NCBI GenBank assembly: GCA_945787635.1
Contig: CALZIK010000044.1
Span: forward strand, 1 to 36,652
DNA: 36,652 bases
Reading direction: 5' to 3'
DNA from: Thermoanaerobaculia bacterium
GTDB taxonomy: Bacteria; Acidobacteriota; Thermoanaerobaculia; Multivoradales; JAHEKO01
The translations under genes were made by a program, and so were the position numbers. Positions 1 through 7,438 of the stretch are shown here, piece after piece. The notes beneath the pieces are model-generated. The model had not been told where the DNA came from. It worked only from the letters and a program-made list of their open reading frames with translations, and did no database searches. Numbering within the stretch: the stretch's first letter is position 1; every line of letters starts with the position of its first letter.

Positions 1-75
1 CCCGGCGCGGCCCGGCCCTGGTGCCCTGCCTCGCCTGCCGTGCCTGCCTGTCGCTCGCGATGGCTCACGCGGGCC
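1..75. other. Non-coding edge of window
   Basis: This stretch lies downstream of the SGNH hydrolase stop codon and is very GC-rich, with an irregular run of TGCC/CCTG units. I see no gene, hairpin with a T-tract, or promoter here. The next gene to the left lies outside the window. Confidence 0.5.
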
Positions 76-2202
76 TCAGGGCGCCCGTTCGGCCAAAGGC
101 ACCACTTTCCTGGAACGGTCCCAGCCAATTTCGGCCCCGAGTACCGACCCGTTGACCATGTCGGCGAAGCGCAAGAGAGCGCCATCTTCGCCCCATTCGG
201 TGTGGACCCCGAGCGACGCGGAGCCGCCGGACGGATCGGGCCAGACTCCCCTGGCGGTGCGCACCGCTCCCGAGGGGTACCTCTCGATCTCGAGATGCGG
301 CTCTCCGGCCGACCCGAAGGCGACCCCGGCGTGGCGCTCGATTCGCGCGATCAGGTCGTCGATCGAGGGCCGCCCGGGGTCGCGCCGCTTCGCCTCGGTC
401 AGGCTGGCGACAGCAAGCCCGTAGCGGCCCCGCTCCGCCATGACCAGACCGAGCTTCTCGTGGGCCTTGGCGTCGGGCGGCCAGAGCACCGTGGCGAGAA
501 AGAAACGGGCGGCTGCGGCCTCGAGCCTACCGAGCTCGATCGCGAGGAGCCCCAATTGATAGTGCGGCGTCGGGCTCAGAGGATCGGCCCGGACGGCTCG
601 CCGATACAGGTCGAGGGCGCGCTCGCCGTCGCCGTCGAGCGCTGCATGCTTGCCCGCGATCAGCAGGACTCTCGGCGACTCGACACCCGACTCCAAGGCC
701 TCGAGCGCGAGCCGGCGCGATTCCTCCCGCTGGCCGGCCCAGTCCAGCGTCCAGGCGAGCGACGCCAGAGCCTCGGCGTGTCTCTCGTGATCCACCCCTT
801 CTTCCACCCGGCCCTCGATCTGCGCCAGCCGAGCATCGCTCAGAACCGCCTCCGCGGGCACCAGCCGCATCTCGCGCAAGGCTTCGGTGAGAGCGAGCGC
901 CAATCGGCGATGGCCGTCGATGGTCGGATGCACGTGGTCGAGGAAGTCCTCTTCACCGAGGATGGTGTGACCCTCGCGACTCTCGAGGTCTCGTTCCAGC
1001 AGACCGTTGAAGTCCACCAACCGGGTGCCGGTCTCTGCCGCGACGGTCACGAGAGCGGCTTCCAACTCAGAAAGAGCGCGCAGCGGGCAGACATCCTCGT
1101 CGCGAGCTCGACGCAGGGCTTGCTTGGCCTTCGCGTGACGCCCGAGAGAGAAAAGCGCGCGACCTCGCTCGAAGTGCAGCTCGGCGAACCTGGGGTCCAG
1201 CGCCAACCCCTGATCGAGAGTCGCGAGAGCTTGCGTCCAGTTCCCTTCCTGGTTCTGTCGCCGGCCGACCTCGAGCAGCTGCCGCGAACGGGCTGACTGT
1301 TCGGGTGCGAGCCCATCGGTGTGCTCGCTCTTGAACGGTGAGCAGCTTCTCAGGTTCGATGCCGGCGTGACGAAAACCAGTTCAGAACCCGCCGATCGAG
1401 ACAGAGAGACGATTCGCTCGAGGCTCGATCGGTAGTGTTCGAGAACCTGCTCTCGAAGGCGATCGTCTCGTGCGTAGAGATCCAGCCCGGCCGCTCGATC
1501 GAGCTTGGCAGCGACCGCCTCCGGAAGAAGGAATCGATTGTTCGTGTCCTGGCGCTCGAGCAGGCCCACCTCGGCCATCACAGCTCCCATGAACGTCGCG
1601 ACCCGCGTCTTCGCCAGCAGCGCCGACAACCCTCTGACCGGCCGCGGAAGTTCCTTGATGGACGAATACGTTCTCTCCTCCAGAAACTCGTTGTGCCCGG
1701 TGTAGACGATAAAGAGGTCGGGCTCGTAGCTCGCGAGCTCCTCCATGAGCTCGGCCACCCGATAGCTGGCGTAGCTGATGCCGCCGGCGTTGATCACCTC
1801 CCAGCGTCGCGCGGGATCGAGTGCAGGGAGAATCAATCGCAGCCAACCGGCGAAGGAGGTGTCGTCGCGGTACGGGCGGCCGTAGGCGGTCGACCCGCCG
1901 AGGCAGAAAATGCGAAACGTCCCCGGTGCCTTGCGTCTGGGAAAGCGCTGTGGGTTGAAGAGCTCGAGCTTGCCGCTCGACGTCGCCAGCCACTCTTCGC
2001 CGTCGGCGGTTTCCGGCACGAACAGCGGGATGTTGCCGGCAAATCCCACGAAGGGGTCTTCGCGCTCCACCGCCGGCGCCACCCCGCCGAGAGCGAGCAG
2101 CAGCTCGAGAGTGGCAAGAAAGGCAACCGGCGCCGCGATGGCCAGAGCCGCCTTGGCCCCGAGCCGGCGTCTTTTCTCGCCTGCGTCCGACACGTCCCTC
2201 AA
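76..2202 (-). CDS. Membrane-anchored SGNH/GDSL hydrolase with TPR repeats
   Basis: 708 residues. A single N-terminal membrane segment (about residues 20-42) probably anchors the protein with the enzyme outside the cytoplasm. The SGNH fold is recognisable from a GGST block with the likely nucleophile Ser near 104, an NAGG block near 138-141, a GHNEF block near 169-173 and a DHVHP block near 422-426 carrying the Asp-His pair. Between the GHNEF and DHVHP blocks is a TPR-like helical stretch (about 305-375), and further TPRs follow at about 470-640, so the repeats both interrupt and follow the hydrolase. The C-terminal 60 residues are unassigned. SGNH enzymes deacylate or deacetylate lipids, glycans or small esters; the substrate cannot be told from the sequence. 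The start is a TTG with GGAGAGG just upstream; a GTG three codons later is the alternative. It follows the degenerate receiver gene by 106 bp. Confidence 0.85.
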   Translation of the reverse strand: MRDVSDAGEKRRRLGAKAALAIAAPVAFLATLELLLALGGVAPAVEREDPFVGFAGNIPLFVPETADGEEWLATSSGKLELFNPQRFPRRKAPGTFRIFCLGGSTAYGRPYRDDTSFAGWLRLILPALDPARRWEVINAGGISYASYRVAELMEELASYEPDLFIVYTGHNEFLEERTYSSIKELPRPVRGLSALLAKTRVATFMGAVMAEVGLLERQDTNNRFLLPEAVAAKLDRAAGLDLYARDDRLREQVLEHYRSSLERIVSLSRSAGSELVFVTPASNLRSCSPFKSEHTDGLAPEQSARSRQLLEVGRRQNQEGNWTQALATLDQGLALDPRFAELHFERGRALFSLGRHAKAKQALRRARDEDVCPLRALSELEAALVTVAAETGTRLVDFNGLLERDLESREGHTILGEEDFLDHVHPTIDGHRRLALALTEALREMRLVPAEAVLSDARLAQIEGRVEEGVDHERHAEALASLAWTLDWAGQREESRRLALEALESGVESPRVLLIAGKHAALDGDGERALDLYRRAVRADPLSPTPHYQLGLLAIELGRLEAAAARFFLATVLWPPDAKAHEKLGLVMAERGRYGLAVASLTEAKRRDPGRPSIDDLIARIERHAGVAFGSAGEPHLEIERYPSGAVRTARGVWPDPSGGSASLGVHTEWGEDGALLRFADMVNGSVLGAEIGWDRSRKVVPLAERAP

Positions 2203-2223
2203 ACCTCTCCACCGATCCAGGCT

Positions 2224-2242
2224 CCAAAATAGCGGATTTTGG
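2224..2242. repeat. Short perfect hairpin upstream of the SGNH gene
   Basis: CCAAAAT and ATTTTGG form a perfect 7-bp inverted repeat around a 5-nt AGCGG loop, 22 bp before the TTG start of the SGNH gene. There is no T-tract on either strand, so a classical intrinsic terminator is unlikely. It could be an operator or a 5' UTR hairpin. Confidence 0.35.
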
Positions 2243-2308
2243 CCCTCTTCACTGGCGGACCTGAGGAATATTTCCCTGGACGGGCCTCTCTGCGCAGCCC
2301 TGGCTGGC

Positions 2309-2716
2309 TCACGGGCGCGGACGTGATCCCGGTTGCTGGGATTCCGAATCCCGATCGAAGTGCTCGGCGAGAAGCCGGGCGAGCTCTCCTCGCAAGGCCT
2401 CCAGCTCGTAAGGCTTGGGCAGAAAAGCCGCCGAGTGATTGAGATTGCCGAGACCGGCCTCGAGTGGAGTCTGGTACACGCACGACTCGAAGATCACCGG
2501 AATCTTGGGCTCGTGGCGCTGGCAGACGGCTTTGAGCTCTCCCCAGGGGTGGTCGGCCGGCGTCACGTTGACGATCAGAGCGTCCGGAGGGTCCCGCATG
2601 AGGACGGCCAGGGCCTCCTCGAAGCTGTCCGCCACTTCGACGTCGATCGGTTCTCGGACCAAGCGACGAACCAGCGAGACCAGGAGCCGACTCCCATCAA
2701 CTACCAGAAGGCGCAT
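2309..2716 (-). CDS. Degenerate (pseudo-)receiver domain protein
   Basis: 135 residues, made of a lone CheY-like receiver fold with a short tail. The start is ATG at 2716 because a strong SD (GGAGGAGGAAAGG) lies just before it and the fold begins at MRLLVVD; a longer reading frame upstream is not supported. The beta1 acidic pocket is reduced to one Asp (D7 in VVDG). The position normally holding the phosphorylated Asp is Asn (N50 in LIVNVTP). The conserved Lys is kept (K101 in FLPKPYE). Family knowledge says an Asn here cannot take phosphate, so the domain probably works by protein-protein contact or has lost function. It lies 62 bp downstream of the NtrC-type regulator on the same strand, so it may modulate that pathway. 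It has no output domain. Confidence 0.75.
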   Translation of the reverse strand: MRLLVVDGSRLLVSLVRRLVREPIDVEVADSFEEALAVLMRDPPDALIVNVTPADHPWGELKAVCQRHEPKIPVIFESCVYQTPLEAGLGNLNHSAAFLPKPYELEALRGELARLLAEHFDRDSESQQPGSRPRP

Positions 2717-2778
2717 ACGCCCCCTTTCCTCCTCCCCTGGCTGCAATAGGTGTTCCAGCCGGCGGGGACGTCCGGATC

Positions 2779-4143
2779 TCAATCGCCGCGGATGTCGAAC
2801 TTCTTCAGCCGATAGCGCAGCTGATCGCGTGTCACGCCGAGGATCTCGGCGGCGCGAGTCTGGTTTTCGCCCGTCGCCTTCATCGCCCGGGTTACCATCT
2901 CTCGCTCGAGCGCCTCCAATGGCACGATTCCAACCGACGATCCGCCGAGCTCCGGCTCCGGCGCATTCGCCTCGAGTCCGACCTGATCCAGAATCAACGC
3001 GTCGGCCTGCAACTTCTTTCCCCGCTCCAGGATCAAGGCGCGCTCGATGACGTTGCGCAGCTCGCGGACGTTGCCCGGCCAGGAGTAGGACAGCAAACGG
3101 TTCTCGGCGTCCCGCGTCAACCCTTCGAAGCTCCTTCCCACCTTGGGCTGAAGCATCGCTACGAAGTGACGCGCCAGAGGCAGGATGTCCTCTACGCGAT
3201 CGCGTAACGGGGGGACCGCGATCGGAAAGATATTTAGACGGTAGAAGAGATCTTCACGGAAGGAGCCATCACGCACCATCTTCGCCAGATCCCGATTGGT
3301 CAGACTGATCACCCTGACGTCGACAAAGATCTCACGGCTGCCACCGACTCGGCGCAACCGGCGTTCCTCGAGGACGTGCAGGAGCTTGGCCTGCAGCTCG
3401 AGCTTGAGCTCACCGACCTCGTCAAGCACGACCGTTCCGCCATCGGCCAGCTCGAAGGCGCCTCGGCGCGTGGTCTTGGCGTCGGTGAACGCCCCACGCT
3501 CGTGTCCGAGCAACTCGCTCTCGATGAGATTGTCGGGGATCGAGGCGCAGCTCACCTCGACAAGCGGCTTGCCGCTGCGCTTGGAGATCGCGTGAACATG
3601 GCGAGCCAGCACGTTCTTGCCGGTGCCACTGGCGCCCAGTAGAAGAACGGTGTCGACGTCGGAGCGCGCGACGTCCTCGGCGATCTCCACGACCCGGCGG
3701 AACTGCGCCGACTCCGACACCAGATCCGTCTTCAGGTCTCGCTCCCGGCTTCTGCGCGCCGCTTCGGCCTCGAGCCGGTCGCTGCGAACCGACACCGAGC
3801 GCTCGATCTGCGCGAGCAAATCCTGCTGGTTCACCGGCTTGGTCAGGAAGTCGAGGGCACCGAGTTTCATGGCTCGCACCGCATCCTCGACCTGCCCGAC
3901 CGCCGTCATCACGATCGTGGCCGTATCTTCCAGCCGCGACACATGCGTCTCATAGAAGTCGAGCCCGTGGCCGTCCGGCAGTGAAAGATCGAGCAGCATC
4001 ACGTCCGGTTGCCGCTGCTCGAGATACCGCGCCGCGGCAGCCAGGTCTGCGGCGTCGTCCACGGCGTGCCCGGCCCGCTTGAGCTGCTCGGTCAGCGCCC
4101 AGCGCAAGAGCTTCTCGTCCTCGACCAGCAGTATCAAAGCCAT
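2779..4143 (-). CDS. NtrC-family sigma54-dependent response regulator
   Basis: 454 residues from the ATG at 4143, 4 bp after the sensor kinase stop codon. The N-terminal receiver has E8/D9, phosphoacceptor D52 (LLDLSLPDG), T80 and K102. The AAA+ domain has a Walker A motif GASGTGKN at about 170-177, the sigma54 contact loop at 217-222, and a Walker B-like region GGTVVLDEVGE. A Fis-type helix-turn-helix (NQTRAAEILGVTRDQLRYRL) ends the protein. The contact loop reads GAFTDA rather than the usual GAFTGA. Family knowledge: phosphorylation by the partner kinase drives hexamer formation and ATP-dependent opening of sigma54 promoters. The target genes are unknown. A longer N-terminal reading frame runs into the kinase gene and is unlikely. 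Confidence 0.95.
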   Translation of the reverse strand: MALILLVEDEKLLRWALTEQLKRAGHAVDDAADLAAAARYLEQRQPDVMLLDLSLPDGHGLDFYETHVSRLEDTATIVMTAVGQVEDAVRAMKLGALDFLTKPVNQQDLLAQIERSVSVRSDRLEAEAARRSRERDLKTDLVSESAQFRRVVEIAEDVARSDVDTVLLLGASGTGKNVLARHVHAISKRSGKPLVEVSCASIPDNLIESELLGHERGAFTDAKTTRRGAFELADGGTVVLDEVGELKLELQAKLLHVLEERRLRRVGGSREIFVDVRVISLTNRDLAKMVRDGSFREDLFYRLNIFPIAVPPLRDRVEDILPLARHFVAMLQPKVGRSFEGLTRDAENRLLSYSWPGNVRELRNVIERALILERGKKLQADALILDQVGLEANAPEPELGGSSVGIVPLEALEREMVTRAMKATGENQTRAAEILGVTRDQLRYRLKKFDIRGD

Positions 4144-4147
4144 GTCG

Positions 4148-5692
4148 CTAGTCCGCCAGAGCCATGTCGGCATCTCGCGCCGGCAGCACACAGGTGGGGG
4201 GCGGCAGCAGAATATAGAAGGTCGTGCCGCGCCCCGGCTCTGAGTCGACCTGCAGGGATCCGCCGTGCTGGTCCACCAGACGCTTGGCGATCGCCAGACC
4301 GAGGCCGGTGCCGCTGAACTTGGTGGTGAAGAACGGCTCGAAGATCTTGCTCTGCGCGTCCTCTGAGATGCCCGGACCGTCGTCCTCGACGGCCAGGATC
4401 AAGCCCTGCGCCGACTCGGGGAAGGGACCCGCGCGAACCACGATCTTGCCTCCGTTCACCATCGCCTCGGCGGCATTCTGGATCAGGTTGATCAGCACCT
4501 GGCGCATCTTCGAGCCATCCATCATGGCCTCGCGGGTGCCGGGAGCAATTTCGTACCTGAGAGTGACGCCGCGACCGGCGAATCCCGGCCGAAGAAGGTA
4601 GATGGTCTCCTTGATCAGACGCTCGGGATGTGTCGGTACCAACCGGGGCTCCGAGGGTCTCGCGGATTCGAGCAACAGCCGCAGCGTTGTGTTGACACGC
4701 CCGAGCTCGCCCAGCATATCGTCGTAGAGTTGCACATTGGCTTTCTCGATACTGTCCTCGCGGAGGATCTCGAGCGCACCCTGGATGCCGGCGAGCGGGT
4801 TCTTGATCTCATGCGCCAGGCCTGCCGCGAGCCCACCGAGCGAGGCGAGCTGATCGCTGTGCTCGAGACGCGTGGCGAGCTCGGCCTGCCGCCGACGGCG
4901 GCGATCCAGGAACTCCTGCAGCGAGCGGTTCAGCCGAGCCGAGGCCGGGTCGAGAACCAGCGCCGGCCCGTCTGTTGCCTCCGGCTCGCCGGCCTCGACG
5001 GCCGCGAGCTGAGCCTCGAAGCGCTCGCCGAGCCGTTCCACCGATCGCCGGACCAGGACGTTGATGCCACCCAGGAGCATCGCCCAGGCCAGGATCAGCA
5101 GACCCAGGTTGCGTCTCGAGTCCGACCGCACGCGGGCCACCATCAGGGTGAGGTCGAGACTCATCGCCGCCACGGCCATGGTCTTTCCCGGCTCGTGGCA
5201 GCGAGCGCATTGCTCCCCGGCGGTGATCCGCCGCAGAGCCCGCAGCCTCTCTTTCTCCCCTTCGCTGCTCATCCACAGCCTTTGGGTTTCGTTTCCGGAA
5301 AAGAAGCGGGCGATGTCGTCCCGCACGCGCTCCGGAAGCTCGAGCGGCGGCCCGATGAAGGTCGCCGGCGTGGTAAACAGCTGGAGGTTGATGTCCCGCT
5401 TCGAGGCGATCAGAGCGCGCAGACCGTGCGCCCTCGCCGGATCCTCGACCGGTGCCAGCATCACACTCTCGAGCTCGCGATTCAACCGCTCCAGGCGCTC
5501 TCCGGCGGCGATGCCGGCCAGGGACATGATCTCCCTCTCCATGATGCGAGCGCTCGCCAGATAGAGCACGACGAAGGCCAGAAGATGGAGCGGCACCGTG
5601 AGCAGCCAGGTTCTCGCTCGCGGCGACAGCAGGAAGGCGAAGCGCGACCTCTTGACGGTCGCGTCCGCGATCGACTCGGACAACGATGCCAT
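4148..5692 (-). CDS. Membrane sensor histidine kinase with a CxxCH heme motif
   Basis: 514 residues from ATG 5692. Two membrane segments (about 30-49 and 196-215) enclose an extracytoplasmic domain of about 145 residues. This domain carries EQCARCHEP with C162, C165 and H166, a classical site for covalent heme c, which resembles heme sensor domains of the DUF3365/Tll0287-like group. The cytoplasmic part has a linker (RRRRRQAELATRLEHSDQLASLGGLAAG), the phosphorylated H294 in LAHEIKNPL, an N-box NLIQNAAEA, and ATP-binding motifs DDGPGIS and GTGLGLAI. It should phosphorylate the adjacent NtrC-type regulator. If heme is bound, the signal may be redox state, oxygen or NO. I preferred ATG 5692 over ATG 5701, three codons earlier, because TACTAT lies 7 nt upstream as expected for a leaderless message. 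Confidence 0.9.
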   Translation of the reverse strand: MASLSESIADATVKRSRFAFLLSPRARTWLLTVPLHLLAFVVLYLASARIMEREIMSLAGIAAGERLERLNRELESVMLAPVEDPARAHGLRALIASKRDINLQLFTTPATFIGPPLELPERVRDDIARFFSGNETQRLWMSSEGEKERLRALRRITAGEQCARCHEPGKTMAVAAMSLDLTLMVARVRSDSRRNLGLLILAWAMLLGGINVLVRRSVERLGERFEAQLAAVEAGEPEATDGPALVLDPASARLNRSLQEFLDRRRRRQAELATRLEHSDQLASLGGLAAGLAHEIKNPLAGIQGALEILREDSIEKANVQLYDDMLGELGRVNTTLRLLLESARPSEPRLVPTHPERLIKETIYLLRPGFAGRGVTLRYEIAPGTREAMMDGSKMRQVLINLIQNAAEAMVNGGKIVVRAGPFPESAQGLILAVEDDGPGISEDAQSKIFEPFFTTKFSGTGLGLAIAKRLVDQHGGSLQVDSEPGRGTTFYILLPPPTCVLPARDADMALAD

Positions 5693-5699
5693 GACGGGC

Positions 5700-5705
5700 A
5701 TAGTA
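5700..5705 (-). promoter_or_regulatory. Putative -10 box of the sensor kinase operon
   Basis: TACTAT on the minus strand ends 7 nt before ATG 5692. No SD is visible, so transcription would start at or next to the start codon. No convincing -35 is seen. Confidence 0.35.
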
Positions 5706-5809
5706 CAAGGTCACGGGCGCATCCCGCGACGACAAGGCGGCCATACCGTGTAGAATCTTGCGACCGGGCTGCGCGGAGCCTGTTCCAACCAAAAAAAGAG
5801 GATATGAGG

Positions 5810-6499
5810 ATGATCAAAACGACGACTGTCTGCTCGGCGGCGGGTTTCGCGCTGCTCTTGCTGTTCACAGCCTGCTCCGAGTCGGGCGGGGAGAACCCAC
5901 CGGCCGGCGAGCAAACCGCCGGTCCCATCTCGCCCGAAGCCGAGCTTCCACCGGATCATCCCCCGCTCTCCCAGACGCAGGAACAGCTGATTGCTCCGGT
6001 GGATCCCACGGCCGGCACCGGCGCGAGCGGACTGGCCTGGGACGTTCCCAAGAACTGGATTGCCGAAACCCCCGCCAACAGCATGCGCCGGGCGCAGTAC
6101 AGAGTGCCGGGACCCGACACTGATGCCCGCTCGGCCGGCGAATGCGTGGTGTTCTATTTCGGACCGGGGCAGGGCGGCGACGCCATGAGCAATGCCGTGC
6201 GCTGGGCCAATCAGTTCATCCAGCCCGACGGGTCGCCGTCAGCCGAGCGGCTCGTGACCGAGAAGGTCGAAGTCGCCGGCATCCCGGTCCTCAAGGCCGA
6301 GGTCACCGGCACGTACCAGAGCGGCAGCCCGATGATGGGCGGCTCCGGTGAGCTGCTGCCCGACTACATGCTCCTTGGCGCCGTCGCGGAAGGCGCCGAT
6401 GCCAACTGGTTCTTCAAGCTGACCGGTCCGCGCGCGACCGTCGAGGCGAACCGCGCGGCGTTCGAGAGTATGCTGGAATCGCTGAGACCCGGCGGCTAA
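5810..6499 (+). CDS. Putative lipoprotein of unknown function
   Basis: 229 residues. The N-terminus is a lipoprotein signal (hydrophobic segment, then LLLFTAC with the lipidated Cys at 22). A Ser/Pro/Glu-rich linker to about residue 55 precedes a globular domain that starts near GLAWDVPKNW and ends near FESMLESLRPGG. The domain contains motifs such as RRAQYRVPG, VFYFGPGQGG, RWANQFIQPDG and WFFKLTGP. I recognise this as a type of conserved secreted domain but cannot assign a function. ATG 5810 is chosen because AGAGG sits 8 nt upstream; ATG 5804, two codons earlier, is too close to that SD. It is divergent from the sensor kinase with a 117-bp gap, and convergent with the transporter gene. Confidence 0.8.
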   Translation: MIKTTTVCSAAGFALLLLFTACSESGGENPPAGEQTAGPISPEAELPPDHPPLSQTQEQLIAPVDPTAGTGASGLAWDVPKNWIAETPANSMRRAQYRVPGPDTDARSAGECVVFYFGPGQGGDAMSNAVRWANQFIQPDGSPSAERLVTEKVEVAGIPVLKAEVTGTYQSGSPMMGGSGELLPDYMLLGAVAEGADANWFFKLTGPRATVEANRAAFESMLESLRPGG

Positions 6500-6547
6500 C
6501 CGGCGCCTGTCGCGGCCGGCTTTGGATGCTGCCTCTGAAGCTCCAGC

Positions 6548-7438
6548 CTACCTTTGGCGCCAGCCGACTCGGCTAGCGATCCCTACCCCGGCCAGAACGA
6601 GGACGCACCCGAGCGCGCTCCGGATCGAGAACGGCTCGTCCAAAAGCGCGGTGCCCACCAGGACCGCTACCACCGGGATGGCCAGAGTGATCAGCGCGAG
6701 CCGCACGGCGGCGACGCGCTCGAGGGTCCAGTAAAAGAGCGTGAAGGCCACCGCCGACGCCGCGACCGCGAGATACAAGAGTGCAGCGACCGCCTGGGTA
6801 TCGAAAGTAAACGCTCTGCCGCGCTCGAGCGCCAGCGATGCACCGCCCATGACCAGGCCGGTAACCAGCATCGGCACCCGGATCACGTTCAGAGGGTGGA
6901 TGCCTCTACCCCACCTCTTGATGTAGACATGGGCGATGGCGGCCGCGATCGGAGCCGCGAGCAGAACGAGCGCCGGGAACAGGACACGCGAGTCGGTCGC
7001 CAGAGTGACGTCGTCCGAGAAGATGAGGACGACGCCGGCAAACCCGACGACGACGCCCACCGACTGCACGACTCTCAACGGCTCGGCCACCAGCCACCAG
7101 TGCGCCAGAACCGTGACGAAAAGCGGCATGGTGGCGAACACGATCGAGGCAAGCCCCGATGGCACCCACTGCTCGGCCCAATAGACCACGCTGTACGGAA
7201 TCAAGAGCGAGAACACTGTCTCCGCAGCCCAGATTCGGTAGAGCCTCGGGCCACGCTGGTCGGGAACGCGCCAGAACCTGGCGAACAGGAACAGAAGCGC
7301 CGCCGCGATCGTGAACCGCATCGCGACACCGGCAAACGGCGGAATCCCTTCCAGGCCCAGCCGAATCGCCGCCCAGGAGGTCCCCCAGATGAGGACCATC
7401 AGGACGATCGCGCCGGCGACCAGAGGTCTGTGAGACAC
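6548..7438 (-). CDS. EamA/DMT-family transporter
   Basis: 296 residues with about ten hydrophobic segments in two repeated halves, the usual layout and length of the drug/metabolite transporter (EamA, formerly DUF6) family. The N-terminus (VLIWGTSWAAIRLGLEGIPP) is the characteristic first helix, and the second half ends with LLDEPFSIRSALGCVLVLAGVG. Members export amino acids, sugars or other metabolites at the cytoplasmic membrane; the substrate cannot be predicted. The start codon follows the asnS stop codon with no spacer, so the gene is almost certainly co-transcribed and perhaps translationally coupled with asnS. Confidence 0.9.
   Translation of the reverse strand: MSHRPLVAGAIVLMVLIWGTSWAAIRLGLEGIPPFAGVAMRFTIAAALLFLFARFWRVPDQRGPRLYRIWAAETVFSLLIPYSVVYWAEQWVPSGLASIVFATMPLFVTVLAHWWLVAEPLRVVQSVGVVVGFAGVVLIFSDDVTLATDSRVLFPALVLLAAPIAAAIAHVYIKRWGRGIHPLNVIRVPMLVTGLVMGGASLALERGRAFTFDTQAVAALLYLAVAASAVAFTLFYWTLERVAAVRLALITLAIPVVAVLVGTALLDEPFSIRSALGCVLVLAGVGIASRVGWRQR

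Noticed and set aside
40-1296. A long open frame on the plus strand opposite the SGNH hydrolase gene
   Set aside because: It is an antisense shadow in GC-rich DNA; the translation is Arg/Gly/Pro-rich with no domain, while the minus-strand frame has clear motifs.
4628-5809. A 394-codon extension in front of the lipoprotein gene
   Set aside because: It runs antisense to the sensor kinase and lacks recognisable domains; the lipoprotein signal and SD place the start at 5810.
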